Origin: Actibacterium sp. MT2.3-13A
Lineage (GTDB): Bacteria > Pseudomonadota > Alphaproteobacteria > Rhodobacterales > Rhodobacteraceae
Reading direction: 5' to 3'
Assembly: GCF_018139985.1 (NCBI RefSeq)
Contig: NZ_JAGSOU010000002.1
Location: 186,001 to 250,000, forward strand
DNA length: 64,000 nucleotides
This document shows positions 37,408 through 49,746 of the stretch, piece by piece; position 1 is the first letter of the stretch; each line of letters starts with the position of its first letter. A program made the translations under genes and the position numbers. The notes below the pieces were generated by a model. It did not search any database. It was not told the origin of the DNA and saw only the letters and a list, made by a program, of their open reading frames with translations.

Positions 37408-38808
37408 ATGGAACCTATTGAAATTGGCATCTATGTCTCGCTGGGCATGCTGGTCCTGGTCCTGCTGGGCATGCGCGTGGCCTTTGCCGCGGCGCTGTCG
37501 GGCCTGGTCGGGCTGATCTGGATCTTCTGGGCCAAGAAGGGCTACGCCCCCGACGATTTCGGCTGGGCGCTGACGGTGGCGGTCAAGACCGCGGGTCAGG
37601 TGCCCCATTCCAAGGTCGCCAGCCAGGCGCTGAGCCTGATCCCGACCTTCATCCTGATCGGCTATCTCGCCTATTACGCGGGGCTCACCAAGGCGCTGTT
37701 CGAGGCCGCGAAACGCTGGGTCGGCTGGTTGCCGGGCGGGTTGGCGGTGTCCACCATCTTCGCCACCGCGGGGTTCGCGGCGGTGTCGGGCGCCTCGGTC
37801 GCCACGGCGGCGGTCTTCGCCCGCATCGCCATCCCCGAGATGCTGAAGGTCGGCTATGACAAGCGCTTCGCCGCGGGCGTCGTGGCCGCGGGCGGCACGC
37901 TGGCCTCGCTGATCCCGCCCTCGGCGATCCTTGTGATCTACGCCATCATCGTGGAACAGGACGTGGGCAAGCTTCTGCTCGCGGGGTTCATCCCCGGCGC
38001 GTTCTCGGCGGTGATCTATGGCTGCCTGATCGTGGGCCTCGCGCTGGTGCTGCCGAAATTCGGCCCGCCGGTCAAAGGCTTCAGCTGGAAGCAGCGCTTT
38101 GCCGCCCTGCCGCCGGCCTTCCCGATCTTCTTCGTGGTGCTGATCATCGTCTTCTTCATCTACAACCCGTTTGGCGGCGACGCCTGGGGCACGCCCACCG
38201 AGGGCGGCGCGCTGGGGGCCTTCGTGGTCTTCTGCATGGCGCTCTACCGCGGCATGCGCTGGAGCCAGCTGAAGGACGCGCTGCTGGAGACGGCGAAGCT
38301 CAGCGCGATGATCTTCACCATCATCTGGGGCGTCCTGATCTATGTCCGTTTCCTCGGCTTTGCCGACCTGCCCGGGGCCTTCGCGGACTGGATCACCAGC
38401 CTGCACCAGCCGCCGATGGTGACGCTGCTGCTGATCCTTCTGGCCTATGCCGTGCTGGGCATGTTCATGGATGCGATCGGGATGCTTCTGCTGACCCTGC
38501 CGGTGGTTTACCCGGCGGTGATGGCCCTGAACGGGGGCGAGATGGTCAGCGCGGCCGACAGCGCCTTCGGCATGTCGGGTCCGATGTGCGCGATCTGGTT
38601 CGGCATCCTGGTGGTGAAGATGGCCGAGTTCTGCCTGATCACCCCGCCGATCGGGCTGAACTGCTTCGTGGTGGCCGGCGTGCGCGACGACATCTCGGTG
38701 CAGGACGTGTTCAAAGGCGTCACCCCCTTCTTCGTCGCCGACGCCGTCACCATCGGCCTGTTGGTGGCCTTCCCGACGATCGTGCTCTGGCTGCCGGGAC
38801 AGGTGTAA
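37408..38808 (+). CDS. dctM: TRAP transporter large permease, DctM type (system 2)
   Basis: A 466-residue 12-helix-type inner-membrane protein. Family signatures are SGASVATAAVFARIAIPEM, AAGGTLASLIPPSAILVIYA near residue 165 and FCLITPPIGLNCFVVAGV near the C-terminus. It is slightly longer than the other DctM proteins in the window (434-451). It forms the sodium-coupled channel for system 2 and closes the operon, with two tandem terminators after it. Confidence 0.94.
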   Translation: MEPIEIGIYVSLGMLVLVLLGMRVAFAAALSGLVGLIWIFWAKKGYAPDDFGWALTVAVKTAGQVPHSKVASQALSLIPTFILIGYLAYYAGLTKALFEAAKRWVGWLPGGLAVSTIFATAGFAAVSGASVATAAVFARIAIPEMLKVGYDKRFAAGVVAAGGTLASLIPPSAILVIYAIIVEQDVGKLLLAGFIPGAFSAVIYGCLIVGLALVLPKFGPPVKGFSWKQRFAALPPAFPIFFVVLIIVFFIYNPFGGDAWGTPTEGGALGAFVVFCMALYRGMRWSQLKDALLETAKLSAMIFTIIWGVLIYVRFLGFADLPGAFADWITSLHQPPMVTLLLILLAYAVLGMFMDAIGMLLLTLPVVYPAVMALNGGEMVSAADSAFGMSGPMCAIWFGILVVKMAEFCLITPPIGLNCFVVAGVRDDISVQDVFKGVTPFFVADAVTIGLLVAFPTIVLWLPGQV

Positions 38809-38831
38809 CGGGGCTGAGCACCAAAACCCTC

Positions 38832-38884
38832 AGGGGCGCGGTTTCCGCGCCCCTGGCGACAGGGCCCCGGCACGGGCCCTTTTT
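38832..38884 (+). terminator. Tandem terminators after TRAP system 2
   Basis: First hairpin AGGGGCGCG/CGCGCCCCT (38832-38854), second AGGGCCC/GGGCCCT (38861-38880) followed by TTTT and more T. They lie 24 bp past the dctM stop. Confidence 0.82.
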
Positions 38885-38999
38885 CTTTTCCGGCCACGCG
38901 ACACCCCGCCCCGCGCGCCCCGCATCTTGCGGCGAGGCCCCCAAGCCCCGTATCACGGGAGGGAACGGGCCCCGGCCCGCCCGGACAGGAGCCCGCGAC

Positions 39000-39959
39000 A
39001 TGCCCGCAGCCGCCCCGCTGAGCCTCGTGGCCGATATCGGCGCCACCAACACCCGCATCGCGCTGGCGCGGGGGCGTTCGCTGCTCAGCGGCGCGCTCAG
39101 GCGATACCGCAACGCCGATCACGCCAGCCTGCAAGACATCCTGCGGACCTTTCTGGAGGACACCGGCGCGCGGCCCGCGGCCGCCTGCCTGGCGCTGGCC
39201 GGGCCGGTGCACGACGGCGTGGGCCACATGACCAACATCGACTGGAACATCGACCTGCCCACCCTGAAGCGCGCCACCGGCGTGGCGCGCGCGGGCCTGC
39301 TGAACGACCTGCAGGCGCATGGCTACGCGCTGGCAGCGCTGCCCGGGGGCGCGCTGCGCCAGATCCGCCCCGGCCAGCCCGCGGCCGAGGGCGCGACACG
39401 GCTGGTGATCGGGATCGGCACCGGGTTCAACAGCGCCACGGTCTACACCGGCCCCGGCGGGCGCTACGCCACCGCCTCGGAGACCGGCCATGTCTCGCTG
39501 CCCTGTTTCAGCGCCGCCGATCTCGACATGGCGCGCCAGATCAGCGGCGGCACCCGCCATGCCACGGTCGAGGACGCGCTGTCGGGCCCCGGGCTGGAGC
39601 GGCTGCATGGCTGGCTGACCACCCATGCCGGCACCCCGCATGCGGCCAGCGCGCCCGAGATCATGGCCGGTGCGACCGCCGGCGAACCGGCGGCGCGCGA
39701 AACGCTGCGGCTGTTCGTGCGGATTCTGGGCACGGTGGCGGGCGATCTGGCGCTGGCCACCCTGCCCTTCGGCGGGATCTACCTGGCCGGCGCGGTGGGC
39801 CGCGCCGTCGCGCCCCACCTGGCCGGTTACGGTTTCGCCGAGGCCTTCGCCGACAAGGGGCGCTTCGCCGACCTCATGGCCGCCTTCCCGATCCTCGTGA
39901 TCGAGGAGGACGCCGCCGCCCTGACCGGCTGCGCCGCCTACCTGGCCGAGACCGGCTGA
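39000..39959 (+). CDS. glk: Glucokinase (bacterial Glk family)
   Basis: A 319-residue ASKHA-fold kinase that phosphorylates glucose with ATP. The phosphate-1 motif is VADIGATNTRIALA (residues 11-24), the sugar site has NIDWNIDLPTL and the catalytic-region Asp in LLNDLQAHGYAL near residue 101, ATP-binding GIGTGFNSATV lies near 138, and ETGHVSL and GGIYLAGAVGRAV follow. It is the Glk (PF02685) rather than the ROK type. It sits alone between two TRAP operons, 4 bp from the convergent dctM of system 3. Confidence 0.88.
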   Translation: MPAAAPLSLVADIGATNTRIALARGRSLLSGALRRYRNADHASLQDILRTFLEDTGARPAAACLALAGPVHDGVGHMTNIDWNIDLPTLKRATGVARAGLLNDLQAHGYALAALPGGALRQIRPGQPAAEGATRLVIGIGTGFNSATVYTGPGGRYATASETGHVSLPCFSAADLDMARQISGGTRHATVEDALSGPGLERLHGWLTTHAGTPHAASAPEIMAGATAGEPAARETLRLFVRILGTVAGDLALATLPFGGIYLAGAVGRAVAPHLAGYGFAEAFADKGRFADLMAAFPILVIEEDAAALTGCAAYLAETG

Positions 39960-39963
39960 GCGG

Positions 39964-41319
39964 CTAGGACAGCAGCCGCGGCAGCCACAGCGTGACCGGC
40001 GGGAAGGCCACCAGGATCGAGACCCGCAGGATCTCGGCCGCGAAGAAGGGCATCACGCCCTTGAAGGTCTCGATCATCGGGGTGTCCTTGGCCAGCGACG
40101 AGATGACGAAGACGTTCATCCCCACCGGCGGCGTGATCAACCCCAGCTCGACCACGATCAGGGCCAGGATGCCGAACCAGATCTTCAGATCCTCGGTGCT
40201 CATGCCATAGCCCGCGCCGTCGGCCATCTGGTAGAGTCCGCCGTTGACCTCGACCAGCACCGGCCAGAAGAACGGGATGACCAGCAGGATCATCGACAGG
40301 CTGTCCATCAGGCACCCCAGCGCCACCAGCGCCAGCAGCAGCAGGATCATGATCGTCATCGGCGCCAGCCCCGAGCCGGCGATCCAGGTCGCGGCCTCCT
40401 GCGGCAGGCCGGAGCGCGACATGAAGATCTTCAGCATCTCGGCGCCCAGCAGGATCAGGTAGATCATGCCGGTGGTCGAGGCGGTCTCCTTCAGCGCGTC
40501 CACCATCTCCGGCAGCGCCAGCTTGCGCTGCACGAGGCCGAAGGCCAGCACCAGCGCCACCCCCACCGCCGCCGCCGGGGTCGGGTTGAAAAGGCCCAGG
40601 TAGATGCCCCCGATCACCAGTCCGAAGATCACCAGGACCGGGATCACGCCCACCGTGGCCTCGGTGAATTCGCGCCGGTCGGGCGCGCCGCCGCGCGGCC
40701 CCGCCTCGGGGCGGACCGCGACGTAGACCGCGATGGTCAGCAGGAACAGGATCACCGCCAGGATGCCCGGCAGGAAGGCCGCCATGAACATGGTGACGAT
40801 ATTGGCCTCGACGATGATCGCGTAGATGATCAGCACCACCGAGGGCGGGATCAGGATGCCCAGCACGCCCCCCGCCGCCAGCGTGCCGGTGGCCAGCGCG
40901 CCCGAGTAGTTGTAGCGGCGCAACTCCGGCAAGGCGACCTTGCCCATCGTCGAGGCGGTGGCGAGCGACGATCCGCAGACCGCGCCGAAGCCCGCGCAAC
41001 CGGCGATGGCGGCCATGGCGGTGCCGCCGCGCAGCCAGCCCAGCCAGGCGTTCGCGGCGCGGAACAGCGCCTGGCTCAGCCCCGCCTTCGACGCGATCGC
41101 CCCCATCAGCACGAACATCGGCACGACCGAGAGGTCGTAGATCGAGAACTGGCCATAGGCCAGCGTCTTGAGCTGGCTGAGCACCAGCAGCGGCCCGTTC
41201 AGGATCACCGTGCCGATGCCGCCCACGAGGATCATGGCATAGGCGATGGGCATGCGGATGCCGATCAGCAGGATCAGCGCGACCAGCCCGCCCAGCCCCA
41301 TTACGATGGCCTCAGACAC
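39964..41319 (-). CDS. dctM: TRAP transporter large permease, DctM type (system 3)
   Basis: A 451-residue polytopic protein with GSSLATASTMGKVALPEL, AAGGVLGILIPPSVVLIIYA and LGLITPPVGMNVFVISSLA as family signatures. The GTG start at 41319 overlaps dctQ by 8 bp and has AAAGGGGA upstream. It belongs to a dctPQM operon directly downstream of the pcaQ regulator gene, so an aromatic acid such as 4-hydroxybenzoate or protocatechuate is a likely cargo. The substrate is inferred from context only. Confidence 0.93.
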   Translation of the reverse strand: MSEAIVMGLGGLVALILLIGIRMPIAYAMILVGGIGTVILNGPLLVLSQLKTLAYGQFSIYDLSVVPMFVLMGAIASKAGLSQALFRAANAWLGWLRGGTAMAAIAGCAGFGAVCGSSLATASTMGKVALPELRRYNYSGALATGTLAAGGVLGILIPPSVVLIIYAIIVEANIVTMFMAAFLPGILAVILFLLTIAVYVAVRPEAGPRGGAPDRREFTEATVGVIPVLVIFGLVIGGIYLGLFNPTPAAAVGVALVLAFGLVQRKLALPEMVDALKETASTTGMIYLILLGAEMLKIFMSRSGLPQEAATWIAGSGLAPMTIMILLLLALVALGCLMDSLSMILLVIPFFWPVLVEVNGGLYQMADGAGYGMSTEDLKIWFGILALIVVELGLITPPVGMNVFVISSLAKDTPMIETFKGVMPFFAAEILRVSILVAFPPVTLWLPRLLS

Positions 41320-41833
41320 GATGCGTCCCCTTTGTCACGGTCTCGAATTCCTCCAGCAGCGTGGCCAGGGCGGCCAGCGCCAGCAGCGCCAGCGACACCA
41401 GGATCGGCAGGAAGGCCCACCAATGCGGGATCTGCAGGATCGCGGTGGTGTAGTCGTAATCCTTCTGGTCCATCATGCCGAGATACATCCGCCAGATCAG
41501 GATCACGCTGAAGACCAGCGCCACCAGCGAGCCCAGAAGGGTGAAGCCGGCGATCCAGCGCGTCGAGGCGCCGGCGGTGAAGATGTCGGCGGTCACATTC
41601 GCCCCCGTCGCCTGGCAATAGGGCAGGAAGGCGAAGGCGGCGATGGCGACGCCGATCTCGGTCAGCTCGAAATCGCCGGGAAAGGGCGTGCCGAAGACGC
41701 CGCCGATCACCGAGATCATGTTGATCGCGACAACCACCAGCAGCAGCGCCCCGCCGAGCAGCGCCCAGCCGGTGACCAGACGGCGAACGGCGCCGGGAAA
41801 CCCGGCGCCGTCGGTGTGCGGCAGCGCGTCCAT
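41312..41833 (-). CDS. dctQ: TRAP transporter small permease, DctQ type (system 3)
   Basis: A 173-residue membrane protein with four hydrophobic segments. GDFELTEIGVAIAAFAFLPYCQ and NVTADIFTAGAS are close to DctQ proteins beside aromatic genes. Its ATG overlaps the dctP stop by 1 bp and its end overlaps dctM by 8 bp. Confidence 0.88.
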   Translation of the reverse strand: MDALPHTDGAGFPGAVRRLVTGWALLGGALLLVVVAINMISVIGGVFGTPFPGDFELTEIGVAIAAFAFLPYCQATGANVTADIFTAGASTRWIAGFTLLGSLVALVFSVILIWRMYLGMMDQKDYDYTTAILQIPHWWAFLPILVSLALLALAALATLLEEFETVTKGTHRV

Positions 41834-42876
41834 CAGTCGGCCGCGGCCTCTGCGATGGCGGCGCGCGCCTTGGCGACCAGCGCCGCGCCGTCGATGCCCT
41901 TGCCCTTGACCTCGTCGACCCAGCGTTCAACCACCGGCTCCAGCGCGGCGGAGAAGGCGGCGGTTTCCTCTTCGCTCAGCACGATATGCTCGTTGCCGGC
42001 CTTGACGGCGAGGTCGATGCCGAAGTCATCCGAGGCGCGCCAGATGTCGCCCACCTCGGCCAGCCATTCCGTGCCGGAGGCGTCGCGGAACGCCTTCTGG
42101 ATATCGGCAGGCAGGCTGTCCCAGCGTGCCTTGTTCATCGACACCTGGAACACGGTGCCGCCAAATCGCATGTTGTCGGCGCCCTCGATCTGGTACTTGG
42201 TCTGCTCCTGGATCTTCAGCGGTGGGATGATCTCCCAGGGGATGAAGGCGCCGTCGATCACGCCCTTTTGCAGCGCCGGCGGCAGCTCGGGCACGGGCAT
42301 CGCGGCGGGCGCGGCGCCGAGCGCCTCGATCACCCAGGCGCCGGTGCGGGTCGGGATCCGCATCTTCTTGCCCTTCAGGTCATCGGGGCTGTGGACCGCG
42401 GTGTCGCGCATGTGGATGCCATTGCCCGCATGGGTGTGCAGGAACATCACCTCGACGCCCTTGTAGTCGTCCTTCAGGTCGCTTTCGAACATCGCGGCCA
42501 TGGCCAGGTTCGCGGCCTTGGGATCGTTGGTGAAGACGTTCGGAAGCTCGAACACCTCGGAGCGCGCGAAGACGCCAGGGGTATAGCCGTTCACCGTCCA
42601 GACCAGGTCAACCACGCCATCGCGGGCCTGGGTGATCAGTTCCGGCGGACGGCCGCCCAGCGTCATGGAGGGGAAGATCTCGATCTTCACCTTGCCGCCC
42701 GAGTTCTCCTCGACGGCGCGCGCCCAGGGCTCCAGCATCTTGGTATGGGCAGGCGCCTTGGCGCTGAGAAAATGGTGCAGCTTGAATTCATAATCCGCCG
42801 CATACGACGCCGAGGCCGCCAGCAGGCCGGCGCCGAGGCCGAATGCGAGCCGCGTGATGGTCTTTCCGAATGTCAT
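41833..42876 (-). CDS. dctP: TRAP transporter periplasmic solute-binding protein, DctP type (system 3)
   Basis: A 347-residue secreted protein with a signal peptide (residues 1-26, cleavage near SYA-ADY). YEFKLHHFLSAKAPAHTKMLEPWA at the mature start and KGKKMRIPTRTGAWVIEALGA near residue 155 are DctP features, with the conserved Arg for a carboxylate. GGGAGGACAGG lies just before the ATG. The 'HHFLSAKAPAH' opening resembles binding proteins for aromatic or aliphatic monocarboxylates. Its gene follows pcaQ, so transport of a protocatechuate-pathway substrate is suggested. Confidence 0.92.
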   Translation of the reverse strand: MTFGKTITRLAFGLGAGLLAASASYAADYEFKLHHFLSAKAPAHTKMLEPWARAVEENSGGKVKIEIFPSMTLGGRPPELITQARDGVVDLVWTVNGYTPGVFARSEVFELPNVFTNDPKAANLAMAAMFESDLKDDYKGVEVMFLHTHAGNGIHMRDTAVHSPDDLKGKKMRIPTRTGAWVIEALGAAPAAMPVPELPPALQKGVIDGAFIPWEIIPPLKIQEQTKYQIEGADNMRFGGTVFQVSMNKARWDSLPADIQKAFRDASGTEWLAEVGDIWRASDDFGIDLAVKAGNEHIVLSEEETAAFSAALEPVVERWVDEVKGKGIDGAALVAKARAAIAEAAAD

Positions 42877-43018
42877 CCTGTCCTCCCATGGTGACATCTT
42901 ATCATCCCGCCCTGGCGGGCGAACGAGCAAGGGCCCCGAATGGCGCAGCGCGAGTTGAGCGGTGCGGCGTCAGACGGATTCCCCCCGGGCAAAGGCTGGA
43001 CAAGCGGAACCGGAATGT

Positions 43019-43040
43019 AAATTGAGTAATTCACCAATTT
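43019..43040. promoter_or_regulatory. Dyad upstream of TRAP system 3
   Basis: AAATTG (43019-43024) and CAATTT (43035-43040) around a 10-bp AT-rich spacer, including a T-N11-A-like arrangement. It lies about 145 bp upstream of dctP and just after pcaQ. It may bind PcaQ or another LysR protein. It is not identical to the dyad at 43997. Confidence 0.4.
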
Positions 43041-43074
43041 TGTTGTCGAATACGGAAAACAACCGCCCGGGGGG

Positions 43075-45251
<2,177 letters not shown>

Positions 45252-45252
<1 letters not shown>

Positions 45253-46032
45253 TGCGGGTGGCCAGGCTGAACGATGTCGCGCTGCACTGGCGCGAGGACG
45301 GCGACCCGGCGGGCCGGCCGGTGGTCTTCGCCAATTCGCTGGGCACCGATCTGCGGCTGTGGGACAAGGTGATCCCGCGCCTGCCGCAGGGGCTGCGGCT
45401 GATCCGCTTCGACAAGCGCGGGCATGGGCTGTCGTCCTGCCCCGCCGCGCCCTACGACATGGAGGCGCTGATCGCCGACGCCGAGGCGCTTATCGACCAT
45501 CTGGGCGTGCGCGACAGCCTGTTCGTGGGACTCTCCATCGGCGGCATGATCGCGCAGGGGCTGGCGGCGCGCCGGCCCGACCTGGTGCGCGCCGCGGTGC
45601 TGTCGAACACCGCAGCCAAGATGGGCACGGCCGAGATGTGGGCCGGCCGGATCGCCGCGATCGAGGCCGGCGGGATCGCCGCGCTGGCCGAGCCGATCCT
45701 GGAGCGCTGGTTCGGCGCCGCCTTCCGCGCGACCGATGAGCTGGAGGCCTGGCGCAACATGCTGGTGCGCACGCCGAAGGACGGCTACCTGGGCTGCTGT
45801 CACGCGCTGGCCGGCGCCGACCTGACGGAACGCACCCGCGGCTTGCGCCTGCCCGTGCTGGCCATCGCCGGTTCCGAGGACGGCGCCAGCCCGCCCGATC
45901 TGGTCCGCGCCACCGCCGATCTTGTGGCCGGCGCGCGCTTCGCGCTGATCGAGGGCGCGGGACACCTGCCGCCGGTCGAGGCGCCGGAACGCTACGCCGG
46001 AATACTGAACGCATTCATCGAAGAGGTCGGAC

Positions 46033-46040
<8 letters not shown>
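45252..46040 (+). CDS. pcaD: 3-Oxoadipate enol-lactonase
   Basis: A 262-residue alpha/beta hydrolase of the PcaD family. LHWREDGDPAGRPVVFANSLGTDLRLWD covers the oxyanion region (in two parts), the nucleophile is in GLSIGGM near residue 96, the acid in GSEDGASPP near residue 214, and the His in GAGHLPPVEAPE near residue 242. It opens beta-ketoadipate enol-lactone to beta-ketoadipate. The stand-alone form is found here; some bacteria fuse it to PcaC. It overlaps pobA by 1 bp and pcaC by 8 bp. Confidence 0.93.
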
Positions 46041-47176
<1,136 letters not shown>

Positions 47177-47177
<1 letters not shown>

Positions 47178-47797
47178 TGGAACAGAAGCTCGACTATCTC
47201 AAGGAAACCCCCTCGCAGACCGCGGGCCCCTACGTCCATATCGGCCTCGCGCCGGGCGCCGCGGGATTCGACATCTACCGCCAGGAGCTGGGCTGGGACA
47301 TCGCCGGCCCCAACGCCAAGGGAGAGCGCATCCGCGTCGAGGGCATCGTCATCGACGGCACCGGCAGCCCGGTCAAGGATGTCCTGCTGGAGGCCTGGCA
47401 GGCGAATTCGCAGGGCATCTACGCCCATCCCGAACACGACGGCGAGGTCGAGGAGGGCTTTCGCGGCTGGGGCCGGGTGATCACCGATTTCGACACCGGC
47501 GAATGGGGCTTTGACACCGTAAAGCCGGGCCCGGTGATGGGCCGCAACGGCCAGATGATGGCGCCGCATATCAACCTCTGGATCGTGGCGCGCGGCATCA
47601 ACATCGGCCTCAACACCCGGATCTATTTCGACGACGAGGCCGAGGCCAACGCCGCCGACCCGGTGATCAACGGCGTCGAGTGGGAGCGCCGCCGCCAGAC
47701 CCTGATCGCCCGGCGCACGGAACGCGACGGCCAGGTCGTCTATCGTTTCGACATCCGGCTTCAGGGCGGCGACGAGACCGTCTTCTTCGACATCTGA
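47177..47797 (+). CDS. pcaG: Protocatechuate 3,4-dioxygenase alpha subunit
   Basis: A 206-residue structural partner of PcaH. TPSQTAGPYVHIGLAPGAAG at the start and LLEAWQANSQGIYAHPEH are the PcaG signatures; the iron ligands of the beta subunit are not kept as a set. It shapes the substrate pocket of the (alpha-beta-Fe) unit. It overlaps pcaH by 1 bp (TGATG) for matched synthesis. Confidence 0.95.
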
Positions 47798-47803
47798 CCA
47801 TCC

Positions 47804-47825
47804 GCGCGGCCCCCAAGGGCCGCGC
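47804..47825. repeat. Intercistronic hairpin between pcaG and the BKACE gene
   Basis: GCGCGGCCC-CCAA-GGGCCGCGC, 9-bp perfect stem, no T-tract. With the hairpin at 46412 it brackets pcaHG. It may protect the dioxygenase message or lower expression of the last two genes. Confidence 0.5.
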
Positions 47826-47842
47826 CGTCACATGAGGGACAA

Positions 47843-48679
47843 ATGAGCAAACCCTGCATCCTGTGCTGCGCCATCACCGGCTCGCTGCCGACCAAGGAAA
47901 ACAACCCGGCGGTGCCGATCTCGATCTCCGAACAGGTCGAGAGCAGCCACGAGGCGGTCGAGGCCGGCGCATCGATCATCCACGCCCATGTCCGCAACGA
48001 GGACGCCACCCCCAGCTCCGACCCCGAGAAATTCGCGCGGCTGAAGGAAGGGCTGGAGAAACACTGCCCCGGCGTGATCATCCAGTTCTCCACCGGCGGT
48101 CGCTCGGGTGCGGGCCAGGCGCGCGGCGGCATGCTGCCCCTGCGCCCCGACATGGCCTCGCTGTCTGTGGGCTCCAACAACTTCCCCACCCGGGTCTACG
48201 AGAACCCGCCGGATCTGGTGGACTGGCTCGCCTCCGAGATGGTGAAATACGAGATCACGCCCGAGGTGGAGGCGTTCGATCTGTCGCACATCCTCCAGGC
48301 GATCAGGATGCACGAAGAGGGCCGCCTTTACGGCAAGCTCTATGTGCAATTCGTGATGGGCGTGAAGAACGCCATGCCCGCCGACAAGCAGGTGTTCGAC
48401 TTCTACGCCCGGATCATGGCCGAGCGCGCGCCGGGCGCCGAATGGTGCGCCGCGGGCATCGGGCCGAACCAAGTCGTGGTCAACGAATGGGCCATCGCGG
48501 CGGGCGGGCATACCCGCGCCGGGCTTGAGGACAACGTGCGGCTGGACCGCGACACGCTGGCGCCGTCGAACGCCGCGCTGATCCGGCGCGCGGCCGATCT
48601 GTGCGAGAAATACGGCCGCCCCGTGGCCACGCCCGCGCAGGCGCGCGAGATCCTCGGGCTGCGGCCGGCGGGCGCCTGA
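47843..48679 (+). CDS. Beta-keto acid cleavage enzyme (BKACE, DUF849)
   Basis: A 278-residue TIM-barrel, zinc-dependent enzyme of the BKACE family. The metal site is visible: His47 and His49 in IIHAHVRNED and Glu229 in GGHTRAGLEDN, matching the H46/H48/E230 set of the Kce founder. CAITGSLPTKENNPAVP is the conserved start. BKACE enzymes condense a beta-keto acid with acetyl-CoA to give acetoacetate and a new acyl-CoA. Sitting between pcaG and pcaB, the natural substrate would be beta-ketoadipate, with succinyl-CoA as product. That would replace PcaIJ and PcaF, which are not in the window. The fit to beta-ketoadipate is inferred from the operon. Confidence 0.88.
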   Translation: MSKPCILCCAITGSLPTKENNPAVPISISEQVESSHEAVEAGASIIHAHVRNEDATPSSDPEKFARLKEGLEKHCPGVIIQFSTGGRSGAGQARGGMLPLRPDMASLSVGSNNFPTRVYENPPDLVDWLASEMVKYEITPEVEAFDLSHILQAIRMHEEGRLYGKLYVQFVMGVKNAMPADKQVFDFYARIMAERAPGAEWCAAGIGPNQVVVNEWAIAAGGHTRAGLEDNVRLDRDTLAPSNAALIRRAADLCEKYGRPVATPAQAREILGLRPAGA

Positions 48680-49746
48680 TGGGGCCCGATCCCTTCACCC
48701 ATCCCTGGCTGGGCGGCCTCTTCGCCGACGAGGAGGTCGCCGCGCCGCTGTCGGCGCAGGCGCAGTTGGCCGCGATGCGGCGGGTCGAGGCAGCCTATTC
48801 CCGCGCGCTGGGGACGGCGGGCGTCGTCGAGGCCGGTCTCGCCGAGCGCGCCGCCGCGGCAATCGAGGCCGCGACGTTCGACATGGCCGCCCTGCGCGCG
48901 GGCACCGCGCGCGACGGGGTCGTGGTCCCCGACCTGGTGAAGCAGCTGAAGGCCCAGGCCGAGGCGACGCTGCACCCAGCGATCCACCGCGGCCTGACCT
49001 CGCAGGACGTGACCGACAGCGCGCTGGTGCTGGCGCTGAAGGATCTGCTGCCGCTCTTCGACGCGCGGCTGGCGGCGCTGGAGGCGGCGCTGGAGGCCCT
49101 GATCGCGGAACATGGCGATGCGCCCCTGATGGGCCGCACACGGATGCAGGCCGCCCTGCCCGTCACCGTGGCCGACCGGGTGGAAAGCTGGCGCGCGCCG
49201 CTGGCCGATCACCGCGCGCGGCTGGCCGAGATGACCCCTCGCCTCATGCGCCTGCAATTCGGCGGCGCGGTGGGCACCCGGCACGTTCTGGGCGGCAAGG
49301 GCGACGCGGTGGCCGCGGCGCTGGCCGCGGCCCTCGCCCTCGGCAACCCGCCCAAGGCCTGGCACGCGATGCGCGACGGGCTGGGAGAGCTGGCCTCGTG
49401 GCTGTCGCTGGTCGCGGGCACCTTGGGCAAGATCGGGCAGGACATGGCGCTGATGGCGCAGCAGGGCATCGACGAGATCCGGCTGTCGGGCGGCGGCGGC
49501 TCCTCGGCCATGCCGCACAAGCAGAACCCGGTGCGCGCCGAGCTGCTGGTCACGCTGGCGCGCTACACCGCGACGCTTCTGCCCGGCATGCACCACGCGC
49601 TGGTGCATGAGCAGGAGCGCTCCGGCACCGGATGGGCGCTGGAATGGCTGGTGCTTCCGCAGATGCTGATCGCCACCGGACGGGCCCTGGCCGTGGCCGG
49701 CGAAACCGTTGCCGCGATCGAGCGCATCGGATCGCCCGCGCCCTAA
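48679..49746 (+). CDS. pcaB: 3-Carboxy-cis,cis-muconate cycloisomerase
   Basis: A 355-residue member of the fumarase/aspartase superfamily. The superfamily signature GGGGSSAMPHKQNPVRAE lies near residue 275, with LTSQDVTDSALVLALKD near residue 115. It closes beta-carboxymuconate to gamma-carboxymuconolactone. At 355 residues it is about 100 shorter than Pseudomonas PcaB, lacking much of the C-terminal domain, as is usual for short alphaproteobacterial forms. It starts in the stop of the BKACE gene (TGATG) and converges with the BASS gene, overlapping its end by 4 bp. Confidence 0.9.
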   Translation: MGPDPFTHPWLGGLFADEEVAAPLSAQAQLAAMRRVEAAYSRALGTAGVVEAGLAERAAAAIEAATFDMAALRAGTARDGVVVPDLVKQLKAQAEATLHPAIHRGLTSQDVTDSALVLALKDLLPLFDARLAALEAALEALIAEHGDAPLMGRTRMQAALPVTVADRVESWRAPLADHRARLAEMTPRLMRLQFGGAVGTRHVLGGKGDAVAAALAAALALGNPPKAWHAMRDGLGELASWLSLVAGTLGKIGQDMALMAQQGIDEIRLSGGGGSSAMPHKQNPVRAELLVTLARYTATLLPGMHHALVHEQERSGTGWALEWLVLPQMLIATGRALAVAGETVAAIERIGSPAP

